DNA of 64,000 bases from positions 20,877 through 84,876 of the forward strand of contig DFGI01000096.1 of assembly GCA_002371705.1 (NCBI GenBank), given 5' to 3'. Positions 11,401-19,398 of this stretch are shown piece after piece. The stretch is from Bacteroidales bacterium UBA3754 (GTDB taxonomy: Bacteria > Bacteroidota > Bacteroidia > Bacteroidales > UBA1715). Both the position numbers and the translations under genes were made by a program. The notes under the pieces were generated by a model. It ran no database searches and was not told the DNA's origin. It saw only the letters and a program-made list of their open reading frames with translations. Position 1 is the first letter of the stretch, and the number at the start of each line of letters is the position of its first letter.

Positions 11401-14400
11401 AATCCTGCGCAAAAATTTTATTGCTGTTTTCATCCACAAATGTAATTCTATATGAATTAGTTACGGCACGATACGTTGCCGTATAAGTGGCATTTTCTGT
11501 TACCGGAACCACAGCAGGACTCCAACCGGCAAACGAATATGAATACTGCGCTGTTGATAATTTTGTCGGCACGGCAGTTGAAGGAATTGCTCCATACTCA
11601 TATTGAGCCGAAGCTAAAACAGTTTCGCCATCTTCATCAACAAATGTTATAGTGAACGATTTCTTATGTGCTTGATACGAAGCAACATACGATTCTGCTC
11701 CATCTACTTCGTGCAGCTCAGGATGCCACGCTGCGAACGAATATGTATAGCGTTCATCATCGTCTTTCGTTGGATTACTGCACGTTGGCATTGCCCCATA
11801 CACAAAATCAATCTTATGCAACAAAGTAGTTCCATCTTCATCATAGAATGAAATCGGATATGTGGTTGTTTCGTCGGAATACGTTGCCACATATTCCATA
11901 TCGGCGGAAACTGGGGCTATTGGCACATTCCAACCTTTGAACAAATAATTGTTACCCGCTTCCGATGGACGAGCGGGAATTTCACCATTATACGAAGGAA
12001 TTTCGCCATATGCGACCTGCGACGACTGCAACACGGTGCCATCGTAGTTTTTAAATGTGATTTCATACGAATTTGTTGTTTTACTGAACGTTGCAACGTA
12101 TGTGGCATCGCCCGTAACAGGAATTATTGTTTTATCCCATCCATCAAATTCAAATGTATATTGTGCTGTAGCATCTTTTACGGGCGTTTCGCCTTCATAC
12201 AACGGCATTGCGCCATATTCATAGTCCATTGATTGTAATTCTGTATTGTCATCGTTTACAAACGAAACATTGTATTTTCTTGTAACTTCCTCATATGTCG
12301 CCACATACACAACATTTTCAACGACTTCAGATATTGTTTTATCCCATCCGACAAAATTGTATGAATACTGAATTGTCGATGCTTTCACAGGCGTTTCACC
12401 CTCATACAACGGCATTGTACCATATTCAACCAAAGATTTCTGTAATTCCCCCCCATCTTCATTTTCAAAAATCACAAGATAACTATTCACTGTTGGCGTA
12501 AATACAGCAACATACGTGTCGTTGCCAATCACCGTTGCAATTGGCTTGTTCCATCCAATAAACGAATATGAATATTGGGCTGTAGATGCTTTGGTAGGCG
12601 TTGCCCCTGTATAAACAGGCATAGTTCCATATTCATACGATTTCGACAACAATGTAGTTTCACCATCCTCGTCAAGGAATGTTACCACATATGAATTACG
12701 TTCTGCTGAATATTTCGCAGTATAGGAAGCATCACCAGTTACAGGCTTAATAGTTGGTATCCACGTATCGAACGAATAGGTGTATTCCGCGGTGGCTGTT
12801 TTTACGGGAATAACGCCCGTATATACTGGAGTTGCGCCATATTGCAATTCAATTGAACGTAGTTCTGTTGTGCCATCTTCGTCGTAGAACGTGATAGTGT
12901 ATGAATTCAACGAATTTGAATACTGTGCGATATAGACTGCATCGGTATTTACGGCTGTCAAAGCATTATCCCAGCCAACAAATGTATATGTATTTTCGTC
13001 ATTTGCAGGACGGATTGGCGTTGCTCCTGAATACACTGGGACTGCCCCATATTCCACCTGCGACGATTGCAATTCCGTTCCATCGTAGTTCTTAAATACA
13101 ACAATATATTTTTGTAAGTTGGCAGCAAACGTTGCTGTATAGGTCACATCACCAACAACAGGAACAATTGTTTTATCCCAACCATCAAACGTATATTCAT
13201 ATTGTTCTGTTGAAGCCTTTACTGGCGTTGCGCCCGAATATACTGGCGTTACGCCATACGCTACATCTTCAATTTTTTGAAGTTCATCACCATTTTCATT
13301 TTTGAATGTCACCACATAAGTATGAACATTACTTTCGTATGTTGCTGTATATGTTGCAGTTCCATCAACTGGAACCACAGCAGGACTCCATCCTGCAAAA
13401 TTGTATGTATATTGCGCTGTGGCAGCCTTCGACGGCTCTTCACACGATGGAGTTTCGCCATATTCTACAGAATAACGCTTTAATTCTGTACCATCCTCAT
13501 CTTTGAAAATAATAATATAATCGTTGACGGTTGCCCGATATGTTGCCAAATAAGTTGCCGCACCAGTAACTGGCACAATTTCAGAGTTCCATCCATCAAA
13601 CAGATATGAATATTGGGCAGTTGATGCCTTTATAGGCGTTGCTTCCACGTAAATTGGCGTTGCCCCATACTCGACCTCGGAAGATTGGAGAATTGTAGTT
13701 CCGTCTTCATCAACAAAATCAATCACATACGTATTTTTAACCGCACGATAGGTTGCCACGTACGAAGCCGTACCCGTAACTTTTTCTATTGCTGGCGACC
13801 AACCGTTGAATGTATAGGTATATTCAGCAGTTGCCGCTTTCTGCGGATTTTCGCAAATTGGCGTTGCGCCATACACAAATTCATCATCTTGCAAAACTGT
13901 TTCGCCATCTTCATCATAGAATGTTATAACATATTTATTGGTTGCGTTCGAGAATGTTGCCGTATAAACCGCATCGCCCACAACCGCAACAGGGTCAACA
14001 TCCCAACCAGCGAACGAATAAGTATTTATGCCGTCGGTTGGTCTTGTTGGCATCGAACCAGAATACGATGGAATTACGCCATATTCCACTTCGGCTGACT
14101 GCAACTCCGTACCATCATAGTTTTTGAAAACAATCGTATAACTATTTGTGTGTATGGTATATGTGGCTGTATAAACCACATCTTCGGTAATTGGAACAAT
14201 TGTTTTGTTCCAACCTTTGAATACGTATGAATATTGCGCAGTAGCAGATTTTGTTGGCGTTTCGCCAGAATACACTGGCAGTGTACCATATTCAAGTTGT
14301 TCTAATTTTTGTAATTCTGTACCATCCTCATTTTCAAACACAGCATCATACGTATTTACTTCGGCCGCATACATTGCCGTGTAGGTTATATTTCCTGTAA

Positions 14401-17400
14401 CTGCGCCAATTGCCGGCGACCAACCATCGAACACATAGGTGTATTGCGCAGTAGCCGCCTTTGATGGTGGTTCGCACGAAGGTGTTGCCCCATATTCATA
14501 CACCTGTTCTTTCAATTTCGACAAATTCTCATCAACAAACACAACAGTGTAGGAATTAACTGTTTCGGAATATACTGCCGTATAAACCACTGCGCCCGTT
14601 ACCGCTACAATTGGCTTGTCCCACCCTGCGAAAGAATAGGTATATTGCGCTGTGGCAGTTTTCTCTGGCGTTGCTTCTACATATTCAGGCATTTCACCAT
14701 ATGCCACATTCGAAGTTTGCAAAACTTTCTCTCCATCTTCGTCAACAAATTTCACCAAATATGAATTTGTGATTGCATGATACGAAGCCGTATATGACGC
14801 ATTTTCAGTGACTTGTGCTATGGCAGGTGTCCATGCTTCAAACGTATAAGTATATTGCGCCGTAGCCTCTTTCGTTGGTGTTTGACACGTTGGTGTTTCG
14901 CCGTAGGCTACATTTTTTTCTTGCAGCACGGTCGTTCCATCCTCATCATAAAATGTTATGTGATAAGAATTTAGCGATGGTGTATAAACAGCAACATATT
15001 CTGCTGTTCCGTCAACTTTCACAATCGTATTGTTCCAACCTGCAAACGAGTATGTGTATTGCGCAGTAGCAGATTTTGTTGGCGTTTCACCCACATACGA
15101 TGGCATTTCGCCATAATTCACATCGCTTGACTGCAATATAGTTCCATCCTCGTTTTTAAACGAAATGATGTATTTATTTACTGTTGCCGTATATGTTGCC
15201 GCATAAACTATTGATTCTGTCACGTTTGCAATGGTTTTATCCCAGCCATTAAACGTATAGGAATATTGCGCTGTAGCAGCTTTCGTCGGGGTTTCGCCTG
15301 AATACACAGGTTTTACACCATACGCCACATTTGATGACTGCAATTCCGTACCATCTTCGTCTTCAAACGTCACAAGATATTCATTTACGGTCGATTCAAA
15401 GGTCGCAGTGTAAGTAACAGAACTCGTCACAGCAATAATTTCTTTATTCCACCCCGCAAACGAGTATGTATATTGGGCAGTTGCCGATTTTGCAGGCGTT
15501 GCGCCTGAGTACACTGGCATTGCTCCAAATGCAATCTCGCCAGACTGCAACACTGTGCCATCTTCATTTTTGAATGTTACAACATACGAATTTACCGTTT
15601 GATTGTAGGTTGCCGTATAAGTAGCATCTCCTTCAACCTCAACAATTTCCGTATTCCAATCCGCAAATGTGTATGTGTATTGCGCAGTAGGCGATTTTAC
15701 TGGCGTTGCGCCACTATACGACGGCATTTCGCCATAATTCACTTTGCTTGATTGCAACACGGTTCCATCTTCGTTTTTGAAGGTGATTGTATATTTGTTC
15801 AACGTTGCCACATACGTTGCTTTATACGTTGCCTCTCCAGTAACAGCCGCCACTGTCGGTGTCCAACCGTTGAATGAATATGAATATTGAACAGTTGATT
15901 CCTTCGTCGGTTCATCACATGTCGGCATTGTGCCGTACGCAAATTTAGATGATTGAAGCACAGAATTGTCGTCGTCCACAAACGTGATTGTGTATTCTTT
16001 CACAGTTGACACATACACCGCCGTATAAACAACCGCCCCCGTTACGGCAACTATTTCCTTGTTCCAACCATTAAACGAATAAGAATACTGCGCATCGGCT
16101 GATTTTTCTGGCGTTGCACCAGAATACACAGGCACCATGCCGTATGCCACATTGCTCGACTGCAATACAGTTCCATCCTCGTTTTTGAAGGTTACCGCAT
16201 ATTCCCGAAGTGACGATGCAAATGTAGCTGAATATACTGCCGATGACGACACCGCCGTTATTGTCGGTGTCCAACCATTAAATGTGTAGTCGTACTGCAC
16301 AGTTGATGTCTTAGTAGGCGTAATTCCAGAATATTCAGGTGTTGCGCCATAGGCCAACAGCAACGATTGAAGCGTGGCATCTTCATTTTTAAACGTGATA
16401 GTATATTGATTTACAGTTGAATTGTATGTAGCTGTGTAAACAGCGTCACCCGTAACATCCGAAATTGTTTTGTCCCAACCAGCAAACGTATATGTATATT
16501 GGGCAGTAGCATCTTTGGTTGGCGTTGCTCCACCATAAGTAGGCTTTTCGCCATAGGCAACCTGTGAGGACTGCAACACGGCTCCATCTTCGTTTTTAAA
16601 CGTGATGGTATATGAATTTACCGTAGCATTGTAAGTTGCCGTATAAGTGGCATCGGCGGTAACATTCACCACGGTCGGCGACCAAGCCGCAAACGTATAA
16701 GTGTATTGCGCCGTAGCAGTTTTTGTTGGAATTTCGCACGATGGGAGCGACAAATAATCGTATGATGACGATTGCAATTCACTGCCATCGTCGTTTTTAA
16801 ACACAATCGTATATTGATTTATTGCAAATGTCGCTTCATACGAAGCATCACCCGTAACTGTAATAGTACGCGAATCCGTTGCCACAGCGTCGTTCCACGC
16901 CACAAAGTGATAGCCGACTTTCGGTGTTGCCGTCAACGTAACCGAACTGTTGTAGTCGTATGTTCCGCCACCAGAGACAGTTCCCATAGAATTGTCAGCA
17001 CTTGTGGCTGTAATTTCATATGAGTTTAAGCCAAAATTCGCCGTATAAGTGGCATTGCCCAACACAAGCACATCGCGCTCTGCTGGTGCATACACATCGT
17101 CTTCCCAATTTAGGAAATGGTATCCTGTTTTGGCAACCGCCCGTATAGTTGTAGTTGTATTGTAGTCGTAAGTACCTCCGCCAGAAACAGTTCCACGATC
17201 ATTATCACTCGAAACGACAGTGATTGTGTATGGAATCGGAGCAAATTCAGCAATATAGTTGGCATCGGCAGAAATACTGGTGAGCGTGCGGGTACGATTA
17301 GTATTACCATCATTCCATCTCACAAAGCTGTAGCCCGGATTTGGCGTGGCCTCCAACGTGGTTGACGCACCAGTTTTGAATGTTCCATAACCACTGCACG

Positions 17401-18988
17401 TTCCCATTGCCGCATCGTTCGGAGTAGCCGTAATTTTATACGTATTTACAGCAAAAAAAGCAACATACGTAGCATCACCAATCGCAATAATCGTATCCTT
17501 CAACGTGGTACAACCATCACTCCATTCTGTAAAATGATATCCTGCTTTAGGTGTTGCCGTTGCTATTATTTGAGTTCCATAATCATACTTATTCTGATTT
17601 GCCGTTGGCGAATACGAAACTGTTCCCATTCCCGTGTCATTCGACTTTATGGTAATAGTTTGTTTTCCCGAAGCAAGCCGTGCCGAATACGTTGTATTGC
17701 CCGTAACCCTCACACGACGGGGATTTTCGGTATTTCCATCCCCCCATTGAGAGAACTTCAGACCATGCCCTGGTTCAATTGAAACCGAAATTTCTATTGT
17801 ATCGCCATAGTAGTATGTTCCAGCTCCATTCACGGTATAGTACGAAGTCACATCTCTAAAATTCACCCTTGTAGTTCCTTTCTCCGTAGAAATAGTGTAC
17901 TGTTTTGGGGTAAAAATTGCGGTATAGTTATACACTCCGTTTACCTCAACGTGGAAATCAATATTATCGTCGGTAATTCCCGCACCATCATCTTCCCAGT
18001 GGTCGAATATACCATGAATAGTTGGTTCGGCAGTAACTTGAGCCATATAATGCTCGCAATCAGCTTGTTGCGTGGTTACCACAGTACCAAGTTCAGTATT
18101 ATTTGTGGCTGTGTTCAATGTAATAACTGGCGATTCGGTAAAACCACCTGTCGCATCGGAATACGAGCCCCAATTTCCATTTGCGCCAGTGTAGGAAGAA
18201 CCAGCATCGCACGGCACATAAATAAACTGCAACGACGTTCCAATCAAATCTTTTGCCAATGTTGGCGGCGTGTCGGCCTTGAAAATCAACGTGGTAAGTT
18301 TCGGACAATTATCAAACACGCCATAGTCAATATTAGTCATTGATACAGGTACTGTAATCGACTCAACATTCTGTTGGGCATACACAGCATCAGTTGCCAT
18401 TTTCGAAACCCCATCGGGAATCACATACGTCGTAATTGGATTATTGTCTGGCATTTTCACAATCGTTTCCATATCGGCTGTGTAAATAATACCATCAATA
18501 ACAGCAAAACAAGTATTGCCATCTTCCAAGTGAATAAGCCGTAATTTAGGACAGTCGGTCACCCAACGGTCCTGAATTGTGCATACGCCAGAGCCTATGG
18601 TTATTTCCTCCATATTCGAACAGCCACGGAACGCCTCATACGAAATTTTTGTAAGCGACGGCGGCATCGATATAGAGGTAAGATTATTGCATTGGTAAAA
18701 TGCCGCATTACCGATGGATGTCACACCATTTTCAATCACAACTGACTTTATACTTGTTCGGTATCTATACCACGGAGCATTTCCGTTGCCACGGCAACCA
18801 TAATCCCAATTACCATGGTAATTTCTCATAGTACCAGTACCATAAATCGTTAAAACACCCGACTCCGTATCAAGAGTCCACTGAATTGCACCTATCGTTC
18901 CCGTGTATATAGTAGCTTGCACCGCCAACCAACCAAACACAATACAAATTGCGGTACAGAATGTTCGTAAAAATCTATTCATAGTCAT
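5480..18988 (-). CDS. Giant T9SS-secreted repeat protein (4502 aa; LRR + InlB-like repeats)
   Basis: A single uninterrupted 13.5-kb frame. In order: signal peptide (residues 1-26, LAVQA); BspA-type leucine-rich repeats (about 60-260, e.g. NGVTSIGNAAFYQCNNLTSI); six divergent InlB-B-like repeats (about 280-720, core GYHFxxWxDG); 47 tandem units of about 69 residues (about 725-3946, pattern YTITFKNEDGTxLQSS, YGxxPxY, TPTK, AQYxYxFxGW, then TYTATY); seven more divergent repeats; and a C-terminal type A sorting domain (about 4430-4502, YVINPVGEI, GVYIVKLIS, VRKVLVR). This predicts outer-membrane export, PorV/PorU processing and surface anchoring, probably as a long adhesive fibre. ATG at 18988 or 18982 are equivalent starts. 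No enzymatic domain is seen. What it binds is unknown. Confidence 0.9.
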   Translation of the reverse strand: MTMNRFLRTFCTAICIVFGWLAVQATIYTGTIGAIQWTLDTESGVLTIYGTGTMRNYHGNWDYGCRGNGNAPWYRYRTSIKSVVIENGVTSIGNAAFYQCNNLTSISMPPSLTKISYEAFRGCSNMEEITIGSGVCTIQDRWVTDCPKLRLIHLEDGNTCFAVIDGIIYTADMETIVKMPDNNPITTYVIPDGVSKMATDAVYAQQNVESITVPVSMTNIDYGVFDNCPKLTTLIFKADTPPTLAKDLIGTSLQFIYVPCDAGSSYTGANGNWGSYSDATGGFTESPVITLNTATNNTELGTVVTTQQADCEHYMAQVTAEPTIHGIFDHWEDDGAGITDDNIDFHVEVNGVYNYTAIFTPKQYTISTEKGTTRVNFRDVTSYYTVNGAGTYYYGDTIEISVSIEPGHGLKFSQWGDGNTENPRRVRVTGNTTYSARLASGKQTITIKSNDTGMGTVSYSPTANQNKYDYGTQIIATATPKAGYHFTEWSDGCTTLKDTIIAIGDATYVAFFAVNTYKITATPNDAAMGTCSGYGTFKTGASTTLEATPNPGYSFVRWNDGNTNRTRTLTSISADANYIAEFAPIPYTITVVSSDNDRGTVSGGGTYDYNTTTTIRAVAKTGYHFLNWEDDVYAPAERDVLVLGNATYTANFGLNSYEITATSADNSMGTVSGGGTYDYNSSVTLTATPKVGYHFVAWNDAVATDSRTITVTGDASYEATFAINQYTIVFKNDDGSELQSSSYDYLSLPSCEIPTKTATAQYTYTFAAWSPTVVNVTADATYTATYNATVNSYTITFKNEDGAVLQSSQVAYGEKPTYGGATPTKDATAQYTYTFAGWDKTISDVTGDAVYTATYNSTVNQYTITFKNEDATLQSLLLAYGATPEYSGITPTKTSTVQYDYTFNGWTPTITAVSSSAVYSATFASSLREYAVTFKNEDGTVLQSSNVAYGMVPVYSGATPEKSADAQYSYSFNGWNKEIVAVTGAVVYTAVYVSTVKEYTITFVDDDNSVLQSSKFAYGTMPTCDEPTKESTVQYSYSFNGWTPTVAAVTGEATYKATYVATLNKYTITFKNEDGTVLQSSKVNYGEMPSYSGATPVKSPTAQYTYTFADWNTEIVEVEGDATYTATYNQTVNSYVVTFKNEDGTVLQSGEIAFGAMPVYSGATPAKSATAQYTYSFAGWNKEIIAVTSSVTYTATFESTVNEYLVTFEDEDGTELQSSNVAYGVKPVYSGETPTKAATAQYSYTFNGWDKTIANVTESIVYAATYTATVNKYIISFKNEDGTILQSSDVNYGEMPSYVGETPTKSATAQYTYSFAGWNNTIVKVDGTAEYVAVYTPSLNSYHITFYDEDGTTVLQEKNVAYGETPTCQTPTKEATAQYTYTFEAWTPAIAQVTENASYTASYHAITNSYLVKFVDEDGEKVLQTSNVAYGEMPEYVEATPEKTATAQYTYSFAGWDKPIVAVTGAVVYTAVYSETVNSYTVVFVDENLSKLKEQVYEYGATPSCEPPSKAATAQYTYVFDGWSPAIGAVTGNITYTAMYAAEVNTYDAVFENEDGTELQKLEQLEYGTLPVYSGETPTKSATAQYSYVFKGWNKTIVPITEDVVYTATYTIHTNSYTIVFKNYDGTELQSAEVEYGVIPSYSGSMPTRPTDGINTYSFAGWDVDPVAVVGDAVYTATFSNATNKYVITFYDEDGETVLQDDEFVYGATPICENPQKAATAEYTYTFNGWSPAIEKVTGTASYVATYRAVKNTYVIDFVDEDGTTILQSSEVEYGATPIYVEATPIKASTAQYSYLFDGWNSEIVPVTGAATYLATYRATVNDYIIIFKDEDGTELKRYSVEYGETPSCEEPSKAATAQYTYNFAGWSPAVVPVDGTATYTATYESNVHTYVVTFKNENGDELQKIEDVAYGVTPVYSGATPVKASTEQYEYTFDGWDKTIVPVVGDVTYTATFAANLQKYIVVFKNYDGTELQSSQVEYGAVPVYSGATPIRPANDENTYTFVGWDNALTAVNTDAVYIAQYSNSLNSYTITFYDEDGTTELRSIELQYGATPVYTGVIPVKTATAEYTYSFDTWIPTIKPVTGDASYTAKYSAERNSYVVTFLDEDGETTLLSKSYEYGTMPVYTGATPTKASTAQYSYSFIGWNKPIATVIGNDTYVAVFTPTVNSYLVIFENEDGGELQKSLVEYGTMPLYEGETPVKASTIQYSYNFVGWDKTISEVVENVVYVATYEEVTRKYNVSFVNDDNTELQSMDYEYGAMPLYEGETPVKDATAQYTFEFDGWDKTIIPVTGDATYVATFSKTTNSYEITFKNYDGTVLQSSQVAYGEIPSYNGEIPARPSEAGNNYLFKGWNVPIAPVSADMEYVATYSDETTTYPISFYDEDGTTLLHKIDFVYGAMPTCSNPTKDDDERYTYSFAAWHPELHEVDGAESYVASYQAHKKSFTITFVDEDGETVLASAQYEYGAIPSTAVPTKLSTAQYSYSFAGWSPAVVPVTENATYTATYRAVTNSYRITFVDENSNKIFAQDYEYGAMPSCVAPQKDATAQFTYTFDGWSPAVAEVTGTAVYKATYSESVNSYEIMFKNDDGSVLQRSTVAYNAMPLYEGAEPTKSATAQYSYEFAGWNKTIRAVVGDEIYVATYSVSINTYLVTFKNFDGEVLQSSNVAYGTIPSYNEAVPTKPADEEYEYSFVGWNKTIDVVTEDVVYTAVFTKSTNSYTIIFRNYNDTILQTSQFGYGALPMCPIPTRNADVRYTYVFNSWTPELTAVAFDAEYFATYTAITNKYVVTFVDEDGETILQKREYEYGAMPTYSGAMPTKSSTDQYSYVFNGWDKSITKVTGETVYTATFVEQERKYTITFVDEDYSVISTMEYAYGATPTIAAPEKSSTAQYSYEFKGWTPAISEVVANATYRAEYDVVVNQYVVKFNNADGTELQSSNVLYGSHPVYEGETPSKPSTMQYSYEFAGWNKPLVDVSCDVVYTATFTESVNEYTVIFKNYNGDILQISKVAYGNYPSFVGAVPTKPSENGKTYSFAGWNVVPSRVTDNAVYTATFTDATTMFEITFVDDDGSVLQQSNFAYGAMPICAVPSKLADAQYTYDFDSWYPKPTIVTEDKTYTATYKSEKKKYLVTFKDDDGTILQSQQYEYGEKPVCAAPTKAPTAQYSYTFAGWNYHVIEVAADAVYTATYVQSTNQYTVSFLDDDNSIIASVIYDYGQMPSMENPTKASNNQYEYLFEEWTPSLVEVTADASYKASYSATERTYSVVFANEDGTELQRTDETYGTYPAYVGETPQKEGNAQYSYEFTGWNKTIVAVTGNTTYIAVFMQVTNKYVVTFKDEDGEVLQSSEMPFGSYPSYENQYPTKVGEEGVTYTFAGWNTELVKVTDDAEYIATYTTETQLYQITFKNYNDQILQRTDVPYGAMPTCYAPTRVADAQFSYEFDSWSPDLIPVERAATYYAVFKEHLNTYSVKFVEEDGTMLDGSGVFAYGEKLSVPTPSKPATEQYVYTFIGWDKPVEVVTADVVYTARFSQSLRKYAITFEDENGEKLSASGEYEYGSLPTCNAPTKPSNEQFTYSFEGWNPAITPVNAATTYRPQYSEITNTYSIAFVNEDGTELQNTQVLYGEMPEYHGAVPTKMGSERESFAFIGWNKTIVPVVGDETYTTMYESVANTYTVVFKNEDGSVLQQSSYEYGVVPSYDGALPQKPNDVGNVYTFAGWNVTPVKVVGDAVYTATYMLASDMYVITFVDEDGTILQQTEFNYRSVPTCPIPTKLADDKYSYTFESWSPDLQPVTTEATYTAVYAKTPKTYLVNFMSEDGTTVLLKQMAHYGEMPTFTEEIPAKVGNEQYSYSFCCWSPELESVTGNATYTITYNTVVNQYVVSFKNYDGTMLQVSVLNYGDMPLYDGETPKRATDAASSYTFKGWNHDISPVTKTETYVAQYTVSPAKYSITATANNVAYGYVDGGGIYDYNYSLELRAVENYGYHFVRWSDGVMQNPRQLTVLKNYSVEALFEPLQYSISIAVNNSNFGYIEGGYDLYDFNSEVTVEAVPNEGYEFYQWANGSKNTQKTFVMNGDMYDTAYFKPKTFIVSAMTNDVLMGTVAGVGSYNYNSMVTLTAEPRDGFEFVKWDDGNTNATRKFVIVNDTTFMAVFKPTQYTVTLTVNNENYGEVFGAGVYNINVDTVIEARCKYGYEFIEWSDGVVDMKRRIVVVEDTTYEARFKPIVYELSLYSSDESMGSVDGSGSYEYGSDIEIAAVPEKGYRFDSWSDGDTVALRTYRIKASTNLVANFVPIEYEVRLSVNDSYFGTVEGAGLYSYQSDAELVANPIYGYKLGGWSTGQTTDTIRVTVLSDTLIIANFVPEQYQLTLKLSDDSAGVVTGDGIFDFMQVAVVSVQAAEGYEFIEWSDGNTDTVRNIMMTKDVELEARFRKIENTELQLYTIPHYIILKYVKDYDIYVINPVGEITHFTSKSPDIDVEYYMPTMGVYIVKLISPEGSVQVRKVLVR
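7151..16812 (-). repeat. 47 tandem ~69-residue repeats inside the giant protein
   Basis: I aligned the units by hand from the translation: each runs from an aromatic residue (usually YxITF) through xxDGxxLQS, YGxxP, TPTK, AQYxYxF, a nearly invariant W, to VTGDAxYTATY. Lengths vary from 67 to 70 residues. Two main flavours differ at the centre: a Y-G-TP type ending GWDKTI, and a shorter C--PTK type ending WSPAI. The DNA copies have diverged clearly, so this is an old array. Confidence 0.9.
7360..14965 (-). repeat. Five-unit higher-order repeat, ~1.03 kb period
   Basis: From about unit 10 to unit 46 the unit subtypes recur every fifth unit. Units 14, 19, 24, 29, 34, 39 and 44 share an unusual centre without AQY (e.g. 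RPTDGINTYSFAGW). Units 15, 20, 25, 30, 35, 40 and 45 share the AxxYTYxFxSWxP form. Homologous positions in units 14 to 44 lie at 14112, 13080, 12039, 11016, 9990, 8973 and 7950, i.e. 1017-1041 bases apart. Confidence 0.85.
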
Positions 18989-19140
18989 ACAAATCTAATG
19001 TGTGCATATAAATTCACACAACAAACCAAGTTCGTAAATATATGACTATTTTGTCAAAAATGCAATATTTTGGAAGTGAAAATATACAATGTTCAAAGTT
19101 CATTTTTTCTTCAGTCTATTTCAATTTTCCAAAAAAAGAT

Positions 19141-19148
19141 TATTTTTG
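19141..19148 (+). promoter_or_regulatory. TATTTTTG promoter element for tRNA-Leu pair
   Basis: A TAnnTTTG match ending 11 bases before the first tRNA. Spacing fits a transcript starting just ahead of the tRNA. Confidence 0.5.
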
Positions 19149-19159
19149 CACGTCTATTT

Positions 19160-19243
19160 GCTCGAATGTTGGAATTGGTAGACAAGCATGTTTCAGGAGC
19201 ATGTGTCTTCACGGACATGCGGGTTCGAGTCCCGCTTCGAGCA
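19160..19243 (+). tRNA. tRNA-Leu (CAG)
   Basis: An 84-base tRNA with a 7-bp acceptor stem (GCTCGAA with TTCGAGC), the class II D-arm GGAATTGGTAGAC typical of tRNA-Leu, and an anticodon loop TTCAGGA in a 5-bp stem giving anticodon CAG. The long variable arm and T-arm (GCGGGTTCGAGTCCCGC) are present. The discriminator base is A, as expected for leucine. CCA is not encoded. It decodes CUG. Confidence 0.95.
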
Positions 19244-19260
19244 CACAGAGTTCTTTATTT

Positions 19261-19344
19261 GCTCAGGTGTTGGAATTGGTAGACAAGCATGTTTGAGGGG
19301 CATGTGGCCATTAGGCCGTACGGGTTCAAGTCCCGTTCTGAGCA
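19261..19344 (+). tRNA. tRNA-Leu (GAG)
   Basis: A second 84-base class II tRNA 17 bases downstream of the first. The acceptor stem is GCTCAGG with TTCTGAGC (one G-T pair), the anticodon loop is TTGAGGG giving GAG, and the variable arm hairpin is GGCCATTAGGCC. The T-arm is CGGGTTCAAGTCCCG. CCA is not encoded. It decodes CUC and CUU. The two genes look like a tandem duplication that diverged at the anticodon and variable arm. Confidence 0.95.
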
Positions 19345-19348
19345 CTGC

Positions 19349-19383
19349 AAAGCCTTGTAGGTACAAACTTACAAGGCTTTTTT
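19349..19383 (+). terminator. Intrinsic terminator after the tRNA-Leu genes
   Basis: An 11-bp perfect stem (AAAGCCTTGTA at 19349-19359 with TACAAGGCTTT at 19370-19380), a 10-base loop and a T-run. It ends the tRNA transcript just before anmK. Confidence 0.8.
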
Positions 19384-19398
19384 ATAGGAATTAACACA

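Noticed and set aside
7151..16812. Repeat array considered as CRISPR or satellite DNA
   Set aside because: Repeats are in frame, about 206 bases, divergent at DNA level and coding on one strand; no short identical repeats with unique spacers occur.
19035..19042. TATATTTA on - as promoter of the 4502-aa gene
   Set aside because: It misses the last consensus base and has no properly spaced -33 element, so I do not call it.
19160..19344. tRNA-Leu pair as an integration site of the neighbouring giant gene
   Set aside because: No integrase gene and no repeated tRNA 3' end were found nearby.
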